Shown: positions 46,901 through 55,796, numbered from the stretch's first letter. The stretch: 64,000 nt of DNA from Athripsodes cinereus (GCA_947579605.1 OX388309.1:12904713-12968712); one strand, 5' to 3'. The notes: generated by a model not told the origin, from the letters alone. Numbers and translations are program-made.

Positions 46901-47079
46901 CGTGGTTGTCATGTTGGTACCCATAGATAACGGCGTTAGGAAATACATCTCTATATTAAGACATCTTAAAGTTAAGATTAGATCAAGATCAAGACTAGGT
47001 TGCGTCGGGGGTACCATCTACAAGTCTTAATCTAATCTTGATCTTAAGATCGAATCTAATCTTGATTGAATTCGAGAGT

Positions 47080-47759
47080 AGCCCTGCAGTACATACATGA
47101 ACATAAATGCAATAATATATTTCTTAGACTATAATAAATATCTTTATGTTTTGCACAGTATTAATATGACATAAAAGGCGTGAAATATATAAAACTTTAA
47201 TCAATAATATCCCAGTTTTGTTAACTTTGATTCATTGGATTGTATTAACTTTTTTGCTTTCGATTTGTCTATTATAAGAGGGAAGAGAAATTCGGTGGAT
47301 CACGTGCCCAGAAGAAGTTGACTAGGTCAAGTAGCAAATCTGTAAGTCGTTGGTTTGGATTGGCCATGGGTTTTGAGAGCAGCAGGGTTTGAAGTAGATA
47401 GATAGGCGTAATGCATTCCCAAAACAACTTGGACAAGGAGAAGAAAATGAATTTATGTAGTGTTACTGACTGTTATATTTCTAGGAATCTATTTTCTTTA
47501 TACATAATTCTGCAAAATCAGTTTTACTTTAAAAAAGATATGGTTATTTATTTGTAAAGCTAATTCGGTATGAATATTATACAATTTCTTTATTTATAAT
47601 TCGTGTTTCTCTATAGTCATCATTTGCTAGTTTGAAGAATCAAGTTGAAAATATGAAAATTAACTTGTTTTACGAGTAATTTTAAATCTTTGATAAAAGT
47701 ACTGTTTGAAGTATAAATAAAATATTATCCATCTATCTTTGCTTTTACTTTTTGTTCGC
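47080..47759. other. Unassigned AT-rich sequence
   Basis: The stretch at 47290-47450 is less AT-rich and could be a decayed RT segment, but no motif is convincing. Confidence 0.35.
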
Positions 47760-48170
47760 ATCACCATCAGCAAGAGTGAAAGCGGACGGTTGGCGGCCTT
47801 TGAGATGTGGTGCTACAGACGCATGCTTAAGATCCATTGGTCGGAGCACGTCGAAAACGAAGAAGTCTTAACCAGGGTAGGCGAAAAAAGGCAACTCCTT
47901 AAGAGAATCAGCCAACAACGAGCTAACTGGATTGGCCACAACATCAGGCACCCAGGACTACTCATCGCCATCGCGGAGGGTAAGACCGAGGGAACAAATG
48001 GCAGAGGCCGACCAAGAGACGCATATATGGACCAACTGAAGAGGGACATGAACTGTGGCTCATACGTAGAGCTTAAAAGACTGGCTGAGAATAGGGAGGA
48101 ATGGAGAAGAAAAACCAAACTCGTTGCAGACCAATCCAATGGATTGTAACTAAATATATATATACTTTTT
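47760..48170 (+). pseudogene. RTE-clade RT, short 3'-end copy
   Basis: Joins homology to 12897-13710 abruptly at TCACCATCAGCAAGAGTGAA (47760) and carries ISKSESGRLAAFEMWCYRRM through the same stop codon and an (AT)5 tail. The encoded 130 C-terminal residues differ from the other copy at essentially one position (NEEVLTR versus NEVVLTR). The open frame's first nine codons come from the host flank. This is a severely 5'-truncated but young insertion. Confidence 0.9.
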
Positions 48171-48454
48171 GTTCTTTGTGGATATGACAATGCTAATTTA
48201 TATGACCGAATAAAAGAGATTTAACTTATAAGCTAACGTCTGCCCTTAGTAAATTTTACAAAGATATGTAATATTTATATTATTCCCACTCTTAATTTGA
48301 TATTTAAATAAATTTCATTCACAGATCTTAAATAATATATCGGTCGAAATCTAGCAGCCGGATACTCGACCAACGTAATAACGTATTAAGTTTAGAGTAA
48401 ATTATTTTGTATAATATGGTAAAACAAAACCTACTATGTGAACATTGATGAGTG

Positions 48455-48608
48455 TAAAGTTCTGGTTAGATGGAAGAAACTAATGGAAAAAAAACTTTAT
48501 AGTGATAATCTCGCCACTGCACATCGTCCTAGTTTCTAAAATTTTACATTATTTTGTTAACACTGTTATGTAATGATGATGTGGAAAAAGAATAAATAAA
48601 TAAATAAA
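48455..48608 (+). repeat. LINE-type 3' tail, GATGTGC family
   Basis: GGTTAGATGGAAGAAACT, ATAGTGATAATCTCGCC, left arm GCACATC (48529-48535), TTTGTTAACACTGTTATG loop, right arm GATGTGG (48578-48584, one mismatch) and an AATAAATAAATAAA tail. Very close to 38519-38690. Confidence 0.7.
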
Positions 48609-48993
48609 ACAAAGTTCTCTTTTTAAAATTCAATTTATCAATGTTCATGAGGTTAAAATGTATACTACCCAAATCAATTATTTTAAAGTTTCTTTTGATA
48701 AATTGATTTATTTTTATTCTATATTTTCATGTGTCATTCTACGTAAATTCATTATTTAAGATTTTTATGACAAAAATACCGTAGTTTCGTTAAAATCTTG
48801 CTTCACAATGTCAAAACTGAATGATTGAATTCAATTAAAAATAGTTTACTATTCTATCCTCTAGAGATGTGTTTATTTAATAATGGTATTGACTACAAAG
48901 TAGTCATCTTCAGTAGCAAATAAATATTAAAATAAAAAAAAGAAATGCATATTTTAAATATTAAAAATAATTTTGGTTGGTAGACGGGCGGGA

Positions 48994-49098
48994 TCTCTCT
49001 TGTACTTTTTTTTCTCGCTTAAAATATAATATATGATGAATTGTATGGCCATAACATCCAACGGGATGAGCCGCCATATAAAAAGAAAAAAAAAAAAA
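48994..49098 (+). mobile_element. Small retroposed sequence with poly-A tail and 12-bp target duplication
   Basis: A 105-bp insert ending in AAAAAGAAAAAAAAAAAAA, flanked by perfect copies of AGACGGGCGGGA (48982-48993 and 49099-49110). This is the signature of target-primed retroposition of an RNA. The body (ending ACGGGATGAGCCGCCATA) has no recognised parent. Confidence 0.7.
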
Positions 49099-49187
49099 AG
49101 ACGGGCGGGAAAAGTGAAACGAGGTAAGGGATTAGTTCTGGAAAGGAAGTAAATTTCAAGGGGAAAAAATAATAATGCTGTAAGTAA

Positions 49188-49220
49188 GTAGAGTCTCGGC
49201 CTCGTGAACAAGAGGTTCGT
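49188..49220 (+). repeat. tRNA-type SINE head fragment, plus strand
   Basis: GTAGAGTCTCGGCCTCGTG and AACAAGAGGTTCGT match the 5' region of the SINE at 44629-44794 between box A and box B. Confidence 0.65.
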
Positions 49221-50403
49221 AAAAAAAAATAAGAGTTCCATCTCAAGCTACTATTCCATATATTATAAGCTTGATAGATCGGATACTAGATTGCCATCGA
49301 ATATTCATTTCATATCTAATTCTAACCTTAACCTTTCTCATGAAATATTATATAAGTGGGCAGTCTAAGAAACAAACGAAATTTATCTAATCTCAATGCT
49401 TATTATTGAAAGATTTACGTAGGCTCATTGAAATTTCAGAATATCCCTAGGGGTAACTACACAGACATTAACTTTTGCATACGTATAAACATTCAACAGT
49501 TTTTCTCTTCATCAAACTATGTAATAGAGGTCAAATAAAATAAACAGCCTTGAAATTTGCCGAATTCTCTATGTAATATCATATTTTAAAATTTATAAAT
49601 TGTTCACCACCTTATGTATATACATAAATGCTGAAACTAAAGTGCATTCATTATATTAGTCAGAAGTTTTCGCATTATTTGAATGTCAGTTTAGGTTATT
49701 ACTATCTACACAGCTTCAGTTAAAGTCTACATTCGTTATCAACAAGGCAGCATACGTAATTAATAGATTATCGCATTAAACTATGATACATTTTACATTG
49801 AATAAATTTATATAATATTATGATTAATATACGGTTTGTTATTACAACAGTTTTCACAGTTCATGAACACTGTAAGACGTAACACTGAATAACTTAAACT
49901 ATTGTAGGTATATTACAACAAAGTTTTATTGATCTTTTGATGTCTTCATTCCATGGAGTTGATTATGATCAACGAAGCGAGATAACACGACCATAATATC
50001 TAAGTATTTTATATAATGAATGGAGACAATGCCATATTATTTATTATTCCTACTTTGTCTGATATCTTAAAAAGAAGTTTTGTTGTTAACTCTTTTCTCA
50101 TCATCATTCATCAGAACTTCTATTATTCATTTTTTTTATATTATATATTTTTGTATAAATAATTTACATTAAAGAGAAAGTTTAATCTATTTTAAACTTT
50201 ACAGCTAAAGAGCATTTCTTATCATTGAAAAAAGCATTTGTCTATTAGTTAAATGAGAGATTAAAGTTCAGCGATAATCTCACTCTCTGTATTTTACGCA
50301 AATATTGACAGGTTTTCCAAAACATTAACATTTTACATGATGGTACAGTAGCAGTAGTAAACACTTCTAGCCGTATTCTAGGGTATATTGTCAAATTCAT
50401 ATA

Positions 50404-50830
50404 ATAATAATAATAATAAAGACAATTTATATTTGGCGCCGTTTAATGATCCGTGACCATCTCAAGGGCGCCATGACTTTTCTTGAAAAGCAGTGTTTTC
50501 AGCTTACTCCTGAACGTTGCAGTGGGTTGGTTCTTTCTTAAATCCGCTGGTAATCGATTCCAGGCAGTTGGCCCTGCAACGCTAAAGCTCCTCTCTGCGA
50601 ATTTGGAAGTGTTTGCCCTGTTGGGCTCCACAAGCTTGTTTACAGCGGTGGAAGCTGATCGCAGTGGTCGCCTCAGAGTTTCGTCGAGGGGACAGAGCTC
50701 AGCGAGGCATAGAGGTGCTGTGCCGTTCAAGGCTTTGTGGACCGTGAGGCACAGCTTGAACTCCACTCTCTCTGGGACTCTAAGCCAGTGTAGCTCCGTA
50801 CACAACATACAGTTACAGTGGAGAATAAAA
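50404..50830 (-). pseudogene. CR1-like LINE C-terminal fragment with 3' end
   Basis: A 121-codon minus-strand frame reads ELHWLRVPERVEFKLCLTVH, KALNGTAPLCLAELCP, then RSAS, FAERSFSVAGPTAWNRLPAD, LRKNQPTATFRSKLKTLLF and stops. The LHWLPxxxRxxFKL and F-S-x-x-G-P-x-x-W-N-x-LP motifs are the standard C-terminus of CR1-group LINEs. After a 30-bp 3' UTR comes a (TTA)n tail on that strand (plus-strand AATAATAATAAT at 50404-50418). The RT palm and endonuclease are missing. The fragment is intact over its length, suggesting moderate age. Confidence 0.85.
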
Positions 50831-50939
50831 AAGTTAATGTTGATGGTAATCTGATATATATAATATAATCAAAAATTACTTAGTCATATTAATAGCTTTA
50901 TACATACAACTGAATACAAAATAATGTGTAAGCATTTAA

Positions 50940-51506
50940 GCTTATTTCACTTCAGTAAACATAATAATTGATCAACAATCGGAAGTACAGCCTATCGTAC
51001 ATTCCAAGTCGAATGTACCTAACACGGAGAATGAGCCTGACTCGTATGCGCGTCGTGCTGGTGCACCTGATGGACCTGTTGCTGCTGCAGTCTTCAGATC
51101 TGACAGACCCAATAATTTAATAAATAACCGAGTGACCACAGGAGACAGACCTGCCAGATTGCGTCAACCTCGAATAATAATTCGTGGAGTTGGAGGTCCA
51201 GACGAAGAATTAATCGCAGCAAGTAGAGAAAGGCATATCCATGCCTTTTATTTTAAGGCAGGTACAACTGAGAAACAAGTTCATAATTATATGCTGAGAA
51301 AGCTTCCTGAATGTACATCTATCAAAATTGAGAAGGTCATTACGAAAAGTGAGAACTACGCATCATTTAAAGTTTCAGTTCCTGAAGGTTATTATGAGCA
51401 CTGGATGAAGCCTGACATGTGGCCTCCGAATATAGCTATAAACCAGTGGTACTTTCGGAGGTCCAGAGGTCAACGGTCAGAACCAAAGGAAACCAATGCC
51501 ATATAG
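50940..51506 (+). CDS. LINE ORF1, C-terminal part (5'-truncated)
   Basis: The frame is open from 50940 to the TAG at 51504-51506. It has no in-frame ATG before MLRKLPE; 51132 is a GTG and not a plausible eukaryotic start, so the N-terminus is missing. The first ~60 residues are polar and low-complexity (NTENEPDSYARRAGAPDGP). A compact domain of about 100 residues follows: RIIIRGVGG, HAFYFKAGTTEKQVHNYMLR, IEKVITKSENYASFKVSVPE, WMKPDMWPPNIAINQWYFRR. This pattern is like the RRM-type nucleic-acid-binding domain at the C-terminus of many insect LINE ORF1 proteins, which bind the element RNA. The last 11 nt overlap the ORF2 start. Confidence 0.75.
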   Translation, partial: AYFTSVNIIIDQQSEVQPIVHSKSNVPNTENEPDSYARRAGAPDGPVAAAVFRSDRPNNLINNRVTTGDRPARLRQPRIIIRGVGGPDEELIAASRERHIHAFYFKAGTTEKQVHNYMLRKLPECTSIKIEKVITKSENYASFKVSVPEGYYEHWMKPDMWPPNIAINQWYFRRSRGQRSEPKETNAI

Positions 51507-54330
51507 AATTGATATCTTATATGCTAACGTGAGAGGACTTAATTCTAAGACAGCACTTTTTTCTAACAATGTTCTTGCTCAAAATATGGATTTAATTTTG
51601 CTTACTGAAACTTGGTTGAGCTCTTCTGTAAATGATGCCGAACTTTTCGACTCACGATATGTTGTTTTCCGCAAAGATAGAGAATCTCGTGGTGGAGGTG
51701 TAGCTTTAGCTGTTAGAACTACAAATTTATGTTATGCAAAGCGTTTAACGTTTATGGAATCTTCAGGAGAAGATTTATGGGTCAAAGTAGTTTTGAAACG
51801 TTACTCTTTATTAATTTGTGTGGTTTACTTTCCACCACGATCCTCGGAAGATGCTTACAGTATATTTTATGATAAAATTGAAAATTATGCCAATGTTTTA
51901 GGGGAAAAAGATGTATTAATTGTAGGTGACTTCAATTTTCATTCATCTCGCTCTTCTAAGAGTGAAAATTCATATTTTGTAAATAGATTTAAGCTCAATC
52001 AATATAATTTTATTTTAAATGATAAACAACGTATGTTGGACATGGTTTACTCTAATGCTCAACCTTCTCGAATTTCTGTCAACAGGCATGACGTGCCTTT
52101 AGTGCCTGAGGACCCAGCACACCCTACTTTGATTATTAATTTATGCTTAAATAATTGTCATAACGCAATCCTGAATGATGAAATATCTGCCGATGTTGAT
52201 AGAAGTCCGAGGTGGAATTTTAATTATAAATGTATGCATTTGTTTAATAACTTTTTGGCTGATGCTTGTTGGTCGGATGTTTTCTCTGCTAAAGATGTAA
52301 ATACTGCACTTGATCTTTTATATGCAAAATTGTATGATATTTTTGATAATTGTTTTAAAGTAAATAATCAAACTAATCGCGGAAAATATCCAATTTGGTT
52401 CAACGGTGCTCTGAAAAGAACGATTGAACGGAAGCATTTAATGCATAAATTATGGAAATCCAATGGCTCACCACAAGCTTATGACAAGTTTAAGGAGCTT
52501 CGTTCATTGGTAAAAAAGATGATTAATGATGCTCATAATAAGTTCGTTGATGAAGCAGAAAAAAATATTGCTAATGAACCCAAAAAATTTTGGAATTTCA
52601 TAAAGAGTAAATCAAAAAGTGATTTTGAACCTTTGAGTTATACATTGAATGATGTTTCTTTTATGGGGGGAGAGAATATAGCGGGTGCCTTCGCGAGTTT
52701 CTTCTCTTCTGTGTATCGTGACGATGTTCCAGTTTTAAATGTAGATGACGCGTCATCGTCCTCAGTAGCAAATCAGCACTTAAATATAACAAGTTTTACT
52801 CTGTCTGATGTAACTGATGCATTCTCTAGGTTAAAGCCTAAATATGCGGCTGGCCCTGACGAGATACCTCCATTTGTGATCAAGGGTGGTCAATTTTATT
52901 TGTGCGAAGTGCTACTATTTATTTTTAATTTATCAATCAGTAGTGGTATATTCCCTGAAAAGTGGAAAACCACAAGAGTTAAACCCATTTATAAAAAAGG
53001 TGATAGATCTAACATTGAAAATTATAGACCTGTGGCAATTCTTTCGGCTCCAGCAAAATTATTTGAAATGATGTTACATAAAATAATTTATTTTAATTGT
53101 AATTCTTATTTGGTCGACGAACAGCATGGTTTCCGTAAGGGTAAATCGACGACAACTAATCAGTTATGCTTTGTTAGTTATATCAGCCAGAGCTTGGATG
53201 ATTCACAGCAAGTGGATGTCATTTATACGGATTTTGAAAAAGCCTTTGACAGGGTGGATCACGATGTACTGTTGATGAAATTGGGCACATTTGGTTTTTC
53301 AGGTGGATTATTGAAGTGGTTTGCGTCTTATTTTCAGAATCGTAAACAATTTGTGTCATATAATAGAAGTAGATCTTCGGAGTATTTTGCGAAATCTGGT
53401 GTACCTCAGGGATCAAATCTGGGACCACTGTTATTTACACTTTTTATAAATGACATTGGCCAGTTTATTGATCATTCTAAATATTTAATGTTTGCCGATG
53501 ACCTGAAACTATTCAGATGCATTGCTGATGTTGATGATGCACATTTGCTGCAGAAGGATGTTGATTCGATAATGCAGTGGTCAAATACAAATAAACTGGG
53601 TTTTAGTATTAAAAAGTGCAACGCAATGTCGTATACGAGAAATCACAACAAGGTTATTTTCAATTATCATATGGCTGATAGTATACTACTCAGAATACAG
53701 GAGACAAAAGACCTTGGGGTAACATATACTACAGATTTGAATTTTTCTGTACATATCAACAATATAACTGAGAAAGCATTTAGAACATTAGGATTTGTGT
53801 TACGAAATTCGAAGTACTTTCAAAATGAATCTACTTTGAGAACATTGTACGATTCCATGGTTAGGAGTATTCTCGAGTCAAATTCAATTGTGTGGAATCC
53901 GCACGAAGGCAGATATACTCTAATGCTTGAAAAGGTTCAAAAGAAATTTTTAAGACATCTGTATTACCGAACGTATGGATGTTACCCATTTCTGTATCCT
54001 TCATTGTTTGTCGCTGGATGTTTGAGTTATGATACACTTGAGAGGAGAAGAACATTTTTCTTACTAAAACATTTTTTTAAACTGTTGAATGGAATAATTC
54101 ATAATCCAATGATTTTGACAGAGCTGTCATTTTACGTACCACACTCCTACAATAGATCGCGGGGGCATTTGTTGTTCTATCCTACCCATGGAAGAACGAA
54201 TTTGGCGATGAATTCTCCGGCCAACAGAGCAATGGTATTTTTTAATTTGTTGGCTCAGAACTGTGACATATTTTCTCTGTCCTACAGAGAGTTCGTTGCC
54301 TTAATTGAGGCAACGAGCATTCTGTGGTGA
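51496..54330 (+). CDS. LINE ORF2: AP-type endonuclease plus reverse transcriptase (Jockey/CR1 superfamily), intact
   Basis: A 944-codon uninterrupted polyprotein for target-primed retrotransposition. The N-terminal AP-like endonuclease starts YANVRGLN (N11), with LTETW (metal-binding E38), GGGVALAV, VVYFPPRSS, VGDFNF (G144-D145-F-N) and DPAHPTL in place of the usual SDHxPL motif. A connector with WFNGALKRTIERK and KKFWNFIKSK leads to the RT: RVKPIYKKGDRSNIENYRPV, EQHGFRKGKSTTTNQL, TDFEKAFDRVDH (D579), GVPQGSNLGPLLFTLFINDI (from G635) and MFADDLKLF (F666-A-D-D). The C-terminus contains SILESNSIVWNPH, RFLRHLYYR-like and RTNLAMNSPANRAMVFFNLL motifs. All catalytic acids seen are present. ATG overlaps the ORF1 stop in another frame. 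The exact clade (CR1, Kiri, Crack, Daphne or Jockey) is not settled. Confidence 0.9.
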   Translation: MPYRIDILYANVRGLNSKTALFSNNVLAQNMDLILLTETWLSSSVNDAELFDSRYVVFRKDRESRGGGVALAVRTTNLCYAKRLTFMESSGEDLWVKVVLKRYSLLICVVYFPPRSSEDAYSIFYDKIENYANVLGEKDVLIVGDFNFHSSRSSKSENSYFVNRFKLNQYNFILNDKQRMLDMVYSNAQPSRISVNRHDVPLVPEDPAHPTLIINLCLNNCHNAILNDEISADVDRSPRWNFNYKCMHLFNNFLADACWSDVFSAKDVNTALDLLYAKLYDIFDNCFKVNNQTNRGKYPIWFNGALKRTIERKHLMHKLWKSNGSPQAYDKFKELRSLVKKMINDAHNKFVDEAEKNIANEPKKFWNFIKSKSKSDFEPLSYTLNDVSFMGGENIAGAFASFFSSVYRDDVPVLNVDDASSSSVANQHLNITSFTLSDVTDAFSRLKPKYAAGPDEIPPFVIKGGQFYLCEVLLFIFNLSISSGIFPEKWKTTRVKPIYKKGDRSNIENYRPVAILSAPAKLFEMMLHKIIYFNCNSYLVDEQHGFRKGKSTTTNQLCFVSYISQSLDDSQQVDVIYTDFEKAFDRVDHDVLLMKLGTFGFSGGLLKWFASYFQNRKQFVSYNRSRSSEYFAKSGVPQGSNLGPLLFTLFINDIGQFIDHSKYLMFADDLKLFRCIADVDDAHLLQKDVDSIMQWSNTNKLGFSIKKCNAMSYTRNHNKVIFNYHMADSILLRIQETKDLGVTYTTDLNFSVHINNITEKAFRTLGFVLRNSKYFQNESTLRTLYDSMVRSILESNSIVWNPHEGRYTLMLEKVQKKFLRHLYYRTYGCYPFLYPSLFVAGCLSYDTLERRRTFFLLKHFFKLLNGIIHNPMILTELSFYVPHSYNRSRGHLLFYPTHGRTNLAMNSPANRAMVFFNLLAQNCDIFSLSYREFVALIEATSILW

Positions 54331-54455
54331 TCTTTTGTTTGCTTGTTTGTTTTTGTTTTAAATATTATGAATATTGTGTTGCTATGTATAAATTGTATCT
54401 CTTTGCACATCGCATTGGCCTAAAGCTGTAATGATGTGCAAAGGAAATTTAAAGA

Positions 54456-54503
<48 letters not shown>
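54331..54503 (+). other. LINE 3' UTR: stem-loop and (AAT)n tail
   Basis: After a T/G-rich stretch comes a perfect 11-bp inverted repeat, CTTTGCACATC (54401-54411) and GATGTGCAAAG (54433-54443), with a 21-nt loop. Then GAAATTTAAAGAG and about 14 AAT units follow. A stem-loop next to a 3' microsatellite is the kind of structure a LINE RT uses to recognise its own RNA. The stem core GCACATC/GATGTGC is shared with orphan tails at 38.6 and 48.5 kb. Confidence 0.8.
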
Positions 54504-55339
54504 GATAGATTTAATGTAGGAATTCAAGATTCATTAAGTTGGTTGTGCTCTAAGTTTTACTCTTTGTTTATGCAGGAACATACTTCGTTCTTCAGAGAAA
54601 TAGGAACAGCCTTTTACTTACGTCTTTACCTATTTGCTGCAGGAAATCACAGCGCAGACAGAAATGGAATGTACTCGTTAATAATAACAGGAGATTAAAG
54701 AGAGAGATATCGGAGCTCAATACTGGATACGAGAAAACTGACGATGGTTAAAATCCAGATCGATTTCAATGAAGGAGTTAATTATTCTTTCTGTAATACC
54801 TATCTATAACCACCCATGTTTTTCGTACTACTTATTTAAAATTTGTATATGAGACATTTTTGAAACAAAACAGTGAAGTGTTAAAGTAAATATCTACTGC
54901 TGAGTGTTTATTTTCGTTGCAACTTTGCAGCTGCAATATCACTATATTCAATAGTTATTTACATTGTTTTTGGCAAAGACCAACGCAACGGTACTGTAAG
55001 TGTGACGATAAATGTCTTTAAGTTTTCATATTATTGTTATTTATGCCTCAGTGTATTGACGATTCATTACATATTATTTCCGTTTTATGAAGGTAATTAA
55101 CCCTACAGTTAGCACAAAGCAGGTAAGTAAATCATTTCCATTATTATTATACATACTGATTATAAAATACTTCCAACCTTGCCACATTCGTAACTACATT
55201 TATCAATTTAAAAAAAAAACAGTTTTTAAACATAGACCGTTTACATTTATACACGATATACTCATATTGTTTCAGATTATGGCAATGCATAACATACTTG
55301 TATTTAATTGATGATTTTTTATTTAATATTATAGTAATG
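54504..55339. other. Unassigned AT-rich sequence
   Basis: No recognisable feature; the 74-codon frame at 55087-55311 has no motif. Confidence 0.4.
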
Positions 55340-55402
55340 TGTTGGGATAGATCTATATAGTGCTCCGTTCTCTCTGCCTCCCCCACCTGGGACACGGCGT
55401 GA
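55340..55402 (+). pseudogene. RTE-type element 3' end
   Basis: Reads WDRSI, a stop, then CSVLSASPTWDTA and stop. It is the plus-strand counterpart of the RSVLSAYPTRDTA terminus at 45.1 kb. Nothing upstream is recognisable, so it is a heavily truncated copy. Confidence 0.6.
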
Positions 55403-55579
55403 GAATATAGAATAGTACCTACAGTATTTTAATTTTAATTCTTTCAAAAATAATAATGAACTCTAAGCAGACTTTATTAAATTAGATTTTTAAGACTTTT
55501 TTGTGATTTTACAGTTTTCTTCCTTTAACCGTCGCGTCGTTGGATACAGGAAAATTGAAAATTATTATTGTGTTTAGAG

Positions 55580-55769
55580 CAATGATTCCCAAACTATGGT
55601 TCGCGTACCACTGGTGGTGACAATTATTAAGGTGGTACGCAAGCAGCCATGGCCATAGGACATACACAGTAAATAATTAGATAAAACGTTTTAAAAATCA
55701 GTTCAGTGGTACGCTACTGATTTATAATTTCGTGTGTGGTACGCGAAATTAAAAGTTTGGGAACCACTG
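55580..55769. mobile_element. hAT MITE, 190 bp, perfect 8-bp target duplication
   Basis: Terminal inverted repeats CAATGATTCCCAAACTATGG and (other end) CAGTGGTTCCCAAACTTTTA-like, plus subterminal GTACCAC / GTGGTAC repeats. It is flanked by exact GTTTAGAG at 55572-55579 and 55770-55777. It is non-coding, an insertion of a hAT-mobilised element. Confidence 0.95.
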
Positions 55770-55796
55770 GTTTAGAGTATCAACTTACTTTTTTTC

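Larger units (their letters stand above)
41188..47076. mobile_element. Candidate 5.9-kb DNA transposon of MITE family A, filled with nested retroelements
   Basis: Terminal inverted repeats CAGCCCTACTCCCGA (41188) and, from the other end, CAGGGCTACTCTCGA are flanked by exact CAG copies (41185-41187, 47077-47079). Related GGTACTCTTGACACAA-like motifs recur inward on both sides in inverted orientation: 41252 and 41345 on the left, 46998-47015 and possibly near 46916 on the right. TCTAATCTTGATCTTA-type repeats surround them. The outer ends match MITE family A (557-738, 9910-10111). I see no transposase frame; the interior is made of RTE, CR1, SINE and family R fragments. The alternative is two independent half-copies. 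Confidence 0.5.
48609..50403. other. Mostly unassigned AT-rich sequence
   Basis: Holds a small retroposed insert (48994-49098), a SINE fragment (49188-49220) and a possible LINE-tail relic (50258-50310, AGCGATAATCTCAC). The short minus-strand frames at 48954-49246 are translations of the T-rich strand. Confidence 0.4.

Noticed and set aside
47290..47450. Decayed RT segment
   Set aside because: Basic and tryptophan-containing translations are suggestive, but no ordered motif series could be found.
51132..51506. ORF1 starting at 51132
   Set aside because: That codon is GTG; the frame is open further upstream to 50940, so the real protein is 5'-truncated rather than starting there.
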